Source: Oscillospiraceae bacterium
GTDB lineage: Bacteria; Bacillota; Clostridia; UMGS1810
Direction: 5' to 3'
Length of the DNA: 33,731 bases
Assembly (NCBI GenBank): GCA_021629085.1
Contig: JAJXRJ010000023.1
Coordinates: 1 to 33,731 of the forward strand
Made by a program: the position numbers and the translations under genes. Shown here one piece after another: positions 1 through 7,648 of this stretch; within the stretch, counting starts at the first letter, position 1; each line of letters begins with the position of its first letter. The notes under the pieces were generated by a model. The model had not been told where the DNA came from and did not search any database. It saw nothing but the letters and a program-made list of their open reading frames with translations.

Positions 1-40
1 ACTGTATACATTTAGAACATATTATGAAAGGATGATAGAT

Positions 41-1105
41 ATGCAAATTAAATTTGTGAAAACGCAAACGCCGAAGCAAAAACCGGATCAAAACAATCTG
101 GGCTTTGGCAAGTATTTCACGGATCACATGTTTGTGATGGAATATGAGGAAGGGAAGGGCTGGTACGATCCAAAAATCGTTCCTTATGCGCCTTTGGAAT
201 TGGACCCTGCAGCCATGGTTTTGCACTATGGACAAGCAATTTTTGAAGGCATGAAGGCATATCGCGGCAAAGACGGCCACATCATGCTGTTCCGGCCGGA
301 AAAAAATATGCAGCGCGTCAATATTTCCAACGACCGCCTTTGCATCCCGCCCATTGATGTGGATTTTTGCGTGGAGGCCGTTAAAGAGCTGGTAAAGGTT
401 GAAGCGGACTGGATCCCCACTGCGCCCGGCACATCGCTGTATGTACGTCCGTTTATCATTGCAACCGAAGCGGCGCTCGGCGTCAAGGTGTCTTCACAAT
501 ATAAATTTATTGTCATTCTTTCGCCGGTCGGCGCATATTATCCGGAAGGGTTAAACCCGGTAAAAATTTATGTGGAAAGCCACTATGTGCGCGCAGTGCG
601 CGGTGGCATTGGCTATGCGAAAACCCCCGGCAACTATGCCGCAAGCTTAAAGGCACAGGTGGAGGCCAAGAAAAAAGGCTATTCACAGGTTCTGTGGTTA
701 GACGGCGTAGAGCAGAAATATGTGGAAGAAGTGGGCACCATGAATGTGTTTTTTGTGATTGGCGACGAAGTGGTGACGCCTGAGCTGAACGGCAGTATTT
801 TGGCGGGTATCACGCGCGATTCCACCATTGAGCTGTTAAAATCGTGGGGGCTCAAGGTTTCAGAGCGCAAGCTGGGAATTCAGGAAATCTATGACGCGCA
901 CAAAAATGGCATGTTGAAAGAAGCATTTGGAACGGGAACCGCCGCAGTGATTTCACCCATTGGCGAGCTCAACTGGGACGGCAACAAAATTTCTATCAAC
1001 AACGGCGACATCGGCCCCATTTCCAAACGGGTGTACGATGAGGTAACCGGCATCCAGAGCGGTGAAATGGAAGACAAATTCAACTGGATTGTAGAAGTGG
1101 AATAA
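41..1105 (+). CDS. ilvE: Branched-chain amino acid aminotransferase
   Basis: PLP-dependent fold-IV transaminase that interconverts Leu, Ile and Val with their 2-oxo acids in the cytoplasm, using glutamate/2-oxoglutarate. The 354-residue length fits the family. The N-terminal third carries the HYGQAIFEGMKAYR stretch typical of BCATs, and the Schiff-base lysine is K194 in the motif GGIGYAKTPGNYAASL. The FGTGTAAVISPIG stretch near the C-terminus is the expected phosphate-binding segment. Start: an ATG at 32 is also in frame, but AAAGGA (27-32) is spaced 8 nt from the ATG at 41 and overlaps the one at 32, so 41 is chosen. A terminator hairpin follows 22 nt after the stop. The promoter lies outside or at the very edge of the window, so its control cannot be judged. 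Confidence 0.96.
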   Translation: MQIKFVKTQTPKQKPDQNNLGFGKYFTDHMFVMEYEEGKGWYDPKIVPYAPLELDPAAMVLHYGQAIFEGMKAYRGKDGHIMLFRPEKNMQRVNISNDRLCIPPIDVDFCVEAVKELVKVEADWIPTAPGTSLYVRPFIIATEAALGVKVSSQYKFIVILSPVGAYYPEGLNPVKIYVESHYVRAVRGGIGYAKTPGNYAASLKAQVEAKKKGYSQVLWLDGVEQKYVEEVGTMNVFFVIGDEVVTPELNGSILAGITRDSTIELLKSWGLKVSERKLGIQEIYDAHKNGMLKEAFGTGTAAVISPIGELNWDGNKISINNGDIGPISKRVYDEVTGIQSGEMEDKFNWIVEVE

Positions 1106-1127
1106 CATAACGCCATTGGCGGCGTGT

Positions 1128-1160
1128 AAAAAAGCCGGGCGCATCTGTCCCGGCTTTTTC
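1128..1160 (+). terminator. Intrinsic terminator after ilvE
   Basis: Hairpin with arms GCCGGG (1134-1139) and CCCGGC (1149-1154), a 9-nt loop, flanked by an A-run and TTTTT (1155-1159). It ends only 21 nt before the start of the next gene, with that gene's Shine-Dalgarno directly after, so it may act as a leaky or regulated terminator rather than an operon end. Two further small inverted repeats flank it: CGCC/GGCG at 1111-1121 and TTCCAA/TTGGAA at 1158-1170. Confidence 0.8.
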
Positions 1161-1181
1161 CAATTTGGAAGGAGGCGGCTT

Positions 1182-2393
1182 ATGAAATACATTGTAGTGC
1201 TGGGCGACGGCATGGCGGACTATCCAGTAAAAGAGCTTGGCAATCAAACTCCGCTGGACTGTGCAAATAAGCCCAATATGGACCGGCTGTGCAAAGAGGG
1301 GGTTTTGGGGCTTGTTTCCCATGTGCCCGATTCGCTTTCACCGGGCAGCGATGTGGCAAACCTTTCCGCCATGGGATATGACCCGGTGGCATATTATACA
1401 GGCCGCTCGCCGCTGGAAGCGGTGAGTATGGGGATTGATATCTTGGAGAGCGACGTGGTATTCCGGTGCAATCTGGTTACGCTGTCTGAGGGTGGGGAAT
1501 ACCGCGGCAAAACCATTCTTGACCACAGCGCGGATGAAATTACCACCGCCGAAGCGCGCGCACTCATTGCAGAGGTTGAAAAATCGTTTGGAACCCAAAC
1601 CATGAAGTTTTATCCCGGCGTCAGCTACCGGCATGCGCTGGTGTGGCAAAACGGCCCCGAAAAGCCACAGCTTACGCCGCCGCACGATATTTTGGAAAAA
1701 CCCATTACCGATTACCTGCCAAAAGGAGAAGGCAGCGATGTGCTTTCTAATATGATGGAGCAAAGCTATGCATTGCTAAAAAACCATCCCATCAACCAAA
1801 AACGGAGGGAGCGGGGGCTTAGGCCTGCCAATTCCATTTGGATTTGGGGTGAGGGCAAAAAGCCGCGGCTGGACAGCTTTTATGAGAAATTTGGCTTGCG
1901 CGGCGCGGTCATCTCGGCGGTGGATTTAATCAAGGGGATTGCCATTTGTGCGGGGATGAAGGCCATTGATGTGCCCGGTGCAACCGGCAATATTCATACC
2001 GACTTTGACGCCAAGGCGCAGGCGTGCTTGGATGCACTTTCGGATGGATACGATTTTGTCTATATCCACATAGAGGCGCCGGACGAGTGCGGGCACCGGC
2101 ACGAAATTGACAACAAGGTGCGTGCAATTTCGCTCATTGATGAAAAAGTGGTGGGGAAAATTACCCGTGAACTGGATCAAAAAGGGGAGGACTACCGCAT
2201 GCTGATCCTGCCCGACCATCCCACGCCGCTTTCTTTGCGCACCCACACCAAAGACCCGGTTCCATATATCTTATATGACAGCCGAAAAAAGGGAGACAGC
2301 GGATTTTCCTGCTATTGTGAAAAAAATGCCAAACTTGCGAATGTTTATGAGAAAGCGGGATATAATTTATTAAAGGCATTTTTAGAAAAATAA
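1182..2393 (+). CDS. Archaeal-type cofactor-independent phosphoglycerate mutase / proposed homoserine kinase
   Basis: Member of the alkaline-phosphatase superfamily branch containing ApgM (403 residues, usual length about 400). Visible metal/phosphate residues: Asp in the N-terminal LGDGMADYP, the phosphorylated Ser in PGSDVANLS, the APDECGHRHE stretch, and LPDHPTPL...THTKDPVPY near the C-terminus. Family members in bacteria are named either 2,3-bisphosphoglycerate-independent phosphoglycerate mutase (3PG to 2PG) or, for a bacterial subgroup, proposed homoserine kinase acting in threonine synthesis. The neighbour ilvE is an amino-acid gene, which leans slightly to the second reading; the sequence alone does not decide. 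Start: the open frame runs back to 1116 through the terminator hairpin, but GGAAGGAGG (1168-1175 region) places the start at the ATG at 1182. Confidence 0.85.
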   Translation: MKYIVVLGDGMADYPVKELGNQTPLDCANKPNMDRLCKEGVLGLVSHVPDSLSPGSDVANLSAMGYDPVAYYTGRSPLEAVSMGIDILESDVVFRCNLVTLSEGGEYRGKTILDHSADEITTAEARALIAEVEKSFGTQTMKFYPGVSYRHALVWQNGPEKPQLTPPHDILEKPITDYLPKGEGSDVLSNMMEQSYALLKNHPINQKRRERGLRPANSIWIWGEGKKPRLDSFYEKFGLRGAVISAVDLIKGIAICAGMKAIDVPGATGNIHTDFDAKAQACLDALSDGYDFVYIHIEAPDECGHRHEIDNKVRAISLIDEKVVGKITRELDQKGEDYRMLILPDHPTPLSLRTHTKDPVPYILYDSRKKGDSGFSCYCEKNAKLANVYEKAGYNLLKAFLEK

Positions 2394-2406
2394 GCGGGGA
2401 GATTTA

Positions 2407-3474
2407 ATGGGGGAAACCCAGACCAATCAGACAAAATGGATTATTACGGCAGTATACACAATGATTTTTGTGGGTGTCATCGTCTTTTTGGCACCTAAAA
2501 TCATTAGTTTTTTACTGCCGTTTATTTTTGCCTATCTGATTTCACTGGCAATCGTGCCCACGGCAGATTTTTTGCAGCGGCGTGCAAAAATACCGCGGAA
2601 GTTAGGCATCCTGTTTTCTATGCTGCTCATTATCTCCATTCTGGTCGTCTTTGTAATAAACATTGTCTATCAGGGCGTGGTTGCACTGCAATCCCTTTCC
2701 GAACAGCTCCCGGCACTTTTGAGCGGCAACTATACGCCGCCCGGCTGGGTGGCGCGTCTTTCCGATATCTACAGCAAGCTCCCCGACGACCAGCAGCTTT
2801 TTATTGACGACATTGTAAAAAGCGTGAAAGATAATTTGTCGCAAATTATCCAGCCAGCCGCCATGGCAACCATCACTGCAGCAAAAAATATTGCCACAAG
2901 GCTGCCATCCATCTTTATCTTTACCACAGTGCTGGTGCTGGCAACTTACTTTATCAGCAATGATACCAAAAAAATTAAATCCCATATTTTGCGTTATCTG
3001 CCCAAACGGATCATTCAGAACCTCTACGTTTTAAAGGCTAGCATCAGCAGCGCATTTGGCGGCTATTTGAAAGCACAGTTTTTACTTATGACCATCACAT
3101 TTATCGTGCTTTTAATTGGCCTTTCGGCGCTCAATATCCAGTCGTCTTTTTTAATCGCGTTTTTAATCTCGCTTGTTGACGCACTCCCCATTTTGGGCAC
3201 CGGAATTGTGCTTATTCCCTGGGCCGGAATCCATCTTTTGCAGGGGAACTATAAAATGGCGGTGTGGATGTTCATTCTCTATTTGTCTGCTGTTTTGGTA
3301 CGCCAGCTCTTAGAGCCCAAAATTGTTGGCGATAAAATTGGCCTTCACCCCTTGATAACATTAATTTCTATGTATATTGGGCTCAAGCTTTTGGGGATCT
3401 TGGGCATGATTGTCGGTCCGATTGCAGCAATCATTCTTGTGAGTTATTTGCGTGCACAAAAAGAATGCCGCTAA
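2407..3474 (+). CDS. ytvI: AI-2E transporter family membrane protein, YtvI-like
   Basis: Polytopic inner-membrane protein of the AI-2E/PerM family, 355 residues, with about eight hydrophobic segments: two near the N-terminus (about 12-65), one at 70-90, then a soluble loop (about 95-150), then several from 160 to the C-terminus. The C-terminal region has the family-typical LVDALPILGTGIVLIPW followed by a basic/PKIVG stretch (LEPKIVGDKIGLHP). In Firmicutes the closest named subgroup is the sporulation integral membrane protein YtvI; its molecular role is not settled, and autoinducer transport should not be assumed. The ATG at 2407 sits 5 nt after GGGGAG and 13 nt after the upstream stop, so it is probably co-transcribed with the ApgM-like gene. 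Confidence 0.8.
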   Translation: MGETQTNQTKWIITAVYTMIFVGVIVFLAPKIISFLLPFIFAYLISLAIVPTADFLQRRAKIPRKLGILFSMLLIISILVVFVINIVYQGVVALQSLSEQLPALLSGNYTPPGWVARLSDIYSKLPDDQQLFIDDIVKSVKDNLSQIIQPAAMATITAAKNIATRLPSIFIFTTVLVLATYFISNDTKKIKSHILRYLPKRIIQNLYVLKASISSAFGGYLKAQFLLMTITFIVLLIGLSALNIQSSFLIAFLISLVDALPILGTGIVLIPWAGIHLLQGNYKMAVWMFILYLSAVLVRQLLEPKIVGDKIGLHPLITLISMYIGLKLLGILGMIVGPIAAIILVSYLRAQKECR

Positions 3475-3589
3475 AAATTTTATCGCAAATTTGTCCGTTT
3501 TTACAAACCGGGTTTTAAAGTTCGACGATTTAACATAGAGTATATTGGATACGCTGTCTGCTTTTGTATGTTCCTGCGATATTTACCAC

Positions 3590-3619
3590 TGTACAAGCGG
3601 ACGCGCAATTGTGTATAAT
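3590..3619 (+). promoter_or_regulatory. Possible sigma-A promoter for the DUF6514-like gene
   Basis: A perfect -10 box TATAAT (3614-3619) lies 18 nt after TGTACA (3590-3595), which matches TTGACA at only 4 of 6 positions. It stands 29 nt before the start codon. The gap 3475-3613 upstream holds no gene and no convincing terminator. Confidence 0.5.
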
Positions 3620-3648
3620 GGAAGAGAATTATTTTTAGGAGGGGTTTG

Positions 3649-4008
3649 ATGGAGAAAAAATTTTACAAGACCCAAAAGGTTGTTTTGGATGATCCGACTT
3701 ATAAGGACAACGCATTCTCTTTGGATTATTATGTGCTTGAATCCAATATGCCGGCAAGTGTGCGCAAAGATGGCGGAAAATCGTATGGGATTGAAGTCGT
3801 AAAACAATATGTGGACTATTTTGGAAACCGTATTGTACAGTCGTGCGATGCAAAAGGGATTACCAGCAGTGAATATGAGATATTTGCGTTGGTCGACAAG
3901 CTATATGAGTATATTGTTACGCCCATGACGCTTCGCGAGGTGATTTCCGATTACCAATGCGACTGTAATAAGCCACAAGCGTTACAGGCGATAGAAAGAG
4001 GCGCTTAA
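3649..4008 (+). CDS. Small DUF6514-like protein of unknown function
   Basis: 119-residue soluble protein with no signal peptide or membrane segment. The pattern (LDYYVLES, then YGIEVVKQY, then a C-terminal EIFALVDKLYEYIVTPMTLREVISDY) resembles the clostridial family DUF6514, whose function is unknown; this match is from memory of the pattern. It has a very strong Shine-Dalgarno AGGAGGGG (3637-3644) placed for the ATG at 3649; the TTG at 3646 is also open but too close. The gene is monocistronic by appearance: own -10 box upstream and a strong terminator right after it. Two cysteines in the last 15 residues (DYQCDCNK) could bind a metal or form a disulfide, but nothing else supports that. Confidence 0.75.
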   Translation: MEKKFYKTQKVVLDDPTYKDNAFSLDYYVLESNMPASVRKDGGKSYGIEVVKQYVDYFGNRIVQSCDAKGITSSEYEIFALVDKLYEYIVTPMTLREVISDYQCDCNKPQALQAIERGA

Positions 4009-4022
4009 TAAAAACCGGTTGT

Positions 4023-4054
4023 AAAAAATAACGCTTTTTAAGCGTTATTTTTTT
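4023..4054 (+). terminator. Intrinsic terminator of the DUF6514-like gene
   Basis: Long A/T-flanked hairpin: AAAAAATAACGCTT (4023-4036) pairs with AAGCGTTATTTTTT (4041-4054) around a short TTTTA loop. The run of T at the 3' side and of A at the 5' side makes it potentially bidirectional. Confidence 0.88.
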
Positions 4055-4065
4055 GTGGGAAAGTG

Positions 4066-4094
4066 TTGTAAAAATTGTAAAAAGATGATACAAT
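4066..4094 (+). promoter_or_regulatory. Sigma-A promoter of the yybS-gdpP-rplI-dnaB-tilS-hpt-ftsH operon
   Basis: TTGTAA (-35, 4066-4071), 17-nt spacer, TACAAT (-10, 4089-4094). It lies just after the preceding terminator and about 48 nt before the first start codon. No riboswitch fold is evident in the short leader. Confidence 0.75.
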
Positions 4095-4142
4095 TATGAA
4101 TTATAACAGTTCATACTTTGAATTTTACATTGGAGGAGTTGT

Positions 4143-5147
4143 ATGCTGAAGTCTTGTTCGCCGCTTGCGCGGATTGTTGATATTGTTGTGTTGGCGCTTT
4201 TGGCGGCAGCGGCGGTTTTATATGATAGCCTCAATTTTCCGCTTTCTTTATGTTTGGCAGTGATAATGGCCGTTGTGGGATACCGTCAAACCGTTTGGGT
4301 GACAGCCGGAAGCGTTGCCGCAGTTGTTTGTGCTGTCATTGCCGCTTTTTTATACAGCGGGCAAACCGATGCTACAACCTTGTTAGATGGTGTTATTGCC
4401 GCATTTGACATGGCGCTTCCCGGTGCAGCGATTGGGATTGCTTTAAAAAAAATGGACGATGCATTTTTTATTGTTTCGGTTGGGGCCGGGGCCAATATAT
4501 TGGTTTTGCTGGCGCAGTTTGTAAAACTGAAGCTTTTTGACAACATTGATATTTTAAATGTGCTGATTAAAACGCCGCTCAAAAGCTTTTTTGACAGCTA
4601 TGAATCGCTTTTATCCCAAAGCGGAACCTTGACGGACGAAATGCAGGAGATGCTGCACGAAGCTTCCAGCGTGTTTATTAAAATGATAGAAATGCTCTCT
4701 CCGGCACTTCTCATTATTTCCGCACTGCTTTCTGCCTTTTTCATCTTTTTGGCGGCAAGAAAGGTACTATACCATGTCTACAAAGTTGTGTTTTTAAATA
4801 TTGCGCACTTTTGGGCACTTCAGCTTGGACGCAAGGTCTCTGTTTTGATGTTTGGATTAATTTTAGCAACCATGCTGCTGCCTTCTGATTCCATTGTCAC
4901 GCAGGCACTGCTCAATATCACAGTTATTTTATCTGCCGTATACGTCCTGTGTGGACTGTCAGTGATTGACTTCTTTTTCCGGCGGACTAAAATTTTTAGC
5001 ATCGCACGTGCGCTCATTTACGTGCTGGCGCTTATCCTGCTGTTTTTGTTCACTTCCTTTATTCCCATCATCAATCCGCTTTATCTGTTGATGTTTTTGG
5101 GGTTGTTTGACAGCACATTTGATTTTCGAAAATTACGGCAGATTTAA
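4143..5147 (+). CDS. DUF2232 / YybS-like polytopic membrane protein
   Basis: 334 residues, strongly hydrophobic, about eight membrane segments: four or five in the first 130 residues, a soluble loop at about 140-178, then further segments at 180-205, 225-245, 250-275 and 285-320. This layout, and the position directly upstream of gdpP, match the YybS/DUF2232 family of Firmicutes, where yybS-gdpP-rplI-dnaC is a conserved order. The molecular function is unknown; an ECF-transporter S-component-like fold has been suggested for related proteins. Start ATG 4143 follows GGAGGAG (4132-4138). First gene of the operon; 17 nt separate it from gdpP. Confidence 0.82.
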   Translation: MLKSCSPLARIVDIVVLALLAAAAVLYDSLNFPLSLCLAVIMAVVGYRQTVWVTAGSVAAVVCAVIAAFLYSGQTDATTLLDGVIAAFDMALPGAAIGIALKKMDDAFFIVSVGAGANILVLLAQFVKLKLFDNIDILNVLIKTPLKSFFDSYESLLSQSGTLTDEMQEMLHEASSVFIKMIEMLSPALLIISALLSAFFIFLAARKVLYHVYKVVFLNIAHFWALQLGRKVSVLMFGLILATMLLPSDSIVTQALLNITVILSAVYVLCGLSVIDFFFRRTKIFSIARALIYVLALILLFLFTSFIPIINPLYLLMFLGLFDSTFDFRKLRQI

Positions 5148-5164
5148 CCGTGGAGGGAAACACG

Positions 5165-7162
5165 TTGAACCCAAAGCAAATTTTTAAAACGCTTATTTTT
5201 AATAATGGATATTATCTGTGGGTCATTTTGCTGTTTGGCATTGTCACCCTGTTATTTGACGTGCGCGTCGCACTGTTTGAGCTGACTGTATTTGCCCTGC
5301 TGCTTACAATCTATATTGTCAATGCCATTTTAAAACGCAATCAGCTTTTAAAATATGTTCATTCGCTTGCGTTAAATGTGGATTCTGCCAGCCGGGATTC
5401 CATGTTTCACTTTCCGCTTCCGGTCGTTATTTTACGAATGGACGGCGCCATTTCGTGGTATAACGATTTGTTTGCCGATATGATCGGCCTTAGCTCTGAA
5501 CGCAATATAAGCGATGCTTTTGAACAGTCCATTGTAAAATATATTCCCGAATTTCACATTGAGGAATTCTATAAAGAAGATTCCCGCCTTTCCTGCTATA
5601 TTGCACACGGCGGAAAAACCTACAATGTATTTGGCAACGTCACCCGCACAGAGGGCGGTGATGACTATATGCTGGTGCTGTATTGGCAGGACCGCACCGC
5701 GGACGAGCAGCTTAAGGAACATTATAATCAAGAAAAGTTTGTAAGCGCTGTCATTGTTGTGGATAACTATGACGATGTTATTCAGGATACGCCGGGCGCC
5801 GACCGTCCCATGCTGCTTGCCACATTGGAAGAAAAGCTGGATCTTTGGGCAAACGACGTGAACGGGATTCTAAAAAAACTGGAAAAAGACCGGTATTTTT
5901 TCTGTTTTGAAAAGCGTTACTTAAATTTATTCATTGAAAAAAAATTCAATATTTTAGATACCATACGTGAAATCAGCATCGGAAATAAGTTTCCATTCAC
6001 CTTAAGCATAGGCGTGGGATGTGACGGGAAAAATATGGCGCAAAACGACGCTTACTCCTATGTTGCTTTGGACATGGCGCTGGGACGCGGCGGCGACCAG
6101 GTAGTCGTTAAAAATGCCGAAAAATACCGCTTTTTCGGTGGAAAATCCAAAGAGCTAGAAAAACGTACGCGTGTAAAGGCGCGGGTTGTCGCTGGTGCAT
6201 TAAGAGAGCTTATTGAAGAGGCGGAAAATGTTATCATCATGGGCCACAAGCACGCGGATGTGGATGTACTGGGCGCCGCCATGGGGCTTTACCGTGCGGT
6301 GACTAATGCGGGCAAAGAGGCCAAAATCCTGATGCAGACCTATAATCAGTCTGTCCGGCTGTTTATGGATACATTGGGCAGCGAATACGATGAGCTATTT
6401 ATTAACAGCGCCTATGCGGCAGAAATCATCACTAAGCGTACACTGCTCATTGTAGTAGATACCCATATGCGGTCTTTGGTGGAATCCTCCACCCTTTTAA
6501 ACGATGCCGGGCGGATTGTCATCATTGATCACCACAGGCGAAGTACAGATTTTATTGACAAGGCTGTGCTCACCTATCATGAACCGTATGCTTCTTCCAC
6601 CAGTGAGCTTGTCACCGAAATGCTGCAATATATGGATGACAATACCAATTTAAAACGTGCGGAAGCGGATGCGCTTTATGCAGGCATTTATATGGATACC
6701 AAAAATTTTACATTTAAAACCGGGGTGCGCACCTTTGAAGCTGCATCGGTACTAAAAAAACTCGGTGTGGACACGGTGTATGTTAAAAAGCTGTTTCAGC
6801 TCAAATTGGAGACCATTAATAAGAAGTGGAAAATTGTGGAAAACAGCTATATTTATAAGCAAAAGATTGCCATTTCCACTTGTAAGAAAAATGACGATGA
6901 TATGCAGACCATTGTTGCGCAGGCCGCAGACGAGCTGTTAAATGTCAAAGATGTGACCTGTTCATTTGTGCTTTGCCAAATGGACAAGGATGTCATCATC
7001 AGCGCGCGGTCGTTTGGGGATGTAAATGTGCAGGTCGTTTTAGAAAAGCTGGGTGGCGGCGGCCATATGACGATTGCGGGAGCCACCATGAAAAACACGA
7101 GCATTGACGAGGCGGCTGACGCCTTAAAAGATGCGATTGATGAACACATGAAAAACAAATAA
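5165..7162 (+). CDS. gdpP: Cyclic-di-AMP phosphodiesterase GdpP
   Basis: Membrane-anchored phosphodiesterase that hydrolyses c-di-AMP to pApA and so sets turgor, potassium and cell-wall homeostasis. 665 residues: two membrane segments (about 13-55), a PAS-like region (about 75-170), a degenerate GGDEF domain (about 175-315) ending in the GdpP hallmark ALGRGGDQVVVK, a DHH domain with GHKHADVDVLGAAMG near residue 360 and DHHRRS near 453, and a DHHA1 domain with GGGGHMTIAGA near 630. The metal-binding Asp/His residues of DHH and the GGGGH substrate loop are intact, so it should be active. Start: a GTG at 5150 is in frame, but GGAGGG (5152-5157) lies after it and serves the TTG at 5165. Confidence 0.96.
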   Translation: MNPKQIFKTLIFNNGYYLWVILLFGIVTLLFDVRVALFELTVFALLLTIYIVNAILKRNQLLKYVHSLALNVDSASRDSMFHFPLPVVILRMDGAISWYNDLFADMIGLSSERNISDAFEQSIVKYIPEFHIEEFYKEDSRLSCYIAHGGKTYNVFGNVTRTEGGDDYMLVLYWQDRTADEQLKEHYNQEKFVSAVIVVDNYDDVIQDTPGADRPMLLATLEEKLDLWANDVNGILKKLEKDRYFFCFEKRYLNLFIEKKFNILDTIREISIGNKFPFTLSIGVGCDGKNMAQNDAYSYVALDMALGRGGDQVVVKNAEKYRFFGGKSKELEKRTRVKARVVAGALRELIEEAENVIIMGHKHADVDVLGAAMGLYRAVTNAGKEAKILMQTYNQSVRLFMDTLGSEYDELFINSAYAAEIITKRTLLIVVDTHMRSLVESSTLLNDAGRIVIIDHHRRSTDFIDKAVLTYHEPYASSTSELVTEMLQYMDDNTNLKRAEADALYAGIYMDTKNFTFKTGVRTFEAASVLKKLGVDTVYVKKLFQLKLETINKKWKIVENSYIYKQKIAISTCKKNDDDMQTIVAQAADELLNVKDVTCSFVLCQMDKDVIISARSFGDVNVQVVLEKLGGGGHMTIAGATMKNTSIDEAADALKDAIDEHMKNK

Positions 7163-7180
7163 TCACGGAGGTGTGAATCC

Positions 7181-7630
7181 ATGAAAGTAATTTTTGTGGC
7201 AGATGTAAAAGGACAGGGGAAAAAAGGAGACATTAAAAATGTCAGCGATGGATACGCCAAAAATTTCCTGCTTCCAAAGGGGATGGCTGTGGAAGCTACA
7301 GCCGCAAATTTAAACGATTTCAAAGGAAAAAAGGCGTCTATCCAATATAAGCACGACATGGAGGAGGATAACGCAAAACGGCTGGCGGCCGTCCTTTCCG
7401 AAACCACAGTTAAAATGACCGCAAAAGCGGGGGAAAACGGTAAGTTATTCGGTTCCATTACCAGCAAAGATTTGGCTGAAAAGCTCAAGGAAATGCGCGG
7501 GTTTGACATTGACAAGCGCAAATTTGTGTTGCCGGACGGCATTAAAACTACGGGGAAATTTACCGTAGATGTAAAGCTGCACCCCGGTATTGTGGGAAAG
7601 CTCAATGTGGAAGTGGATAGCGAAGCGTAA
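7181..7630 (+). CDS. rplI: 50S ribosomal protein L9
   Basis: 149 residues, the standard bacterial L9 length. The N-terminal rRNA-binding domain shows the signature MKVIFVADVKGQGKKGDIKN and GYAKNFLLPKGMAVEAT; a charged linking helix (about 40-75) leads to the C-terminal domain with KLFGSITSKDLAEKL. It binds domain V of 23S rRNA near the L1 stalk. GGAGGTG precedes the ATG. The place between gdpP and dnaB is the classical Firmicutes arrangement. Confidence 0.98.
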   Translation: MKVIFVADVKGQGKKGDIKNVSDGYAKNFLLPKGMAVEATAANLNDFKGKKASIQYKHDMEEDNAKRLAAVLSETTVKMTAKAGENGKLFGSITSKDLAEKLKEMRGFDIDKRKFVLPDGIKTTGKFTVDVKLHPGIVGKLNVEVDSEA

Positions 7631-7648
7631 CATCCTTTGGAGGGAGCC

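Noticed and set aside
1116..1181. In-frame N-terminal extension of the apgM-like gene from TTG 1116
   Set aside because: It would translate through the terminator hairpin and the Shine-Dalgarno; the family starts at the MKYIVVLGDGMAD segment.
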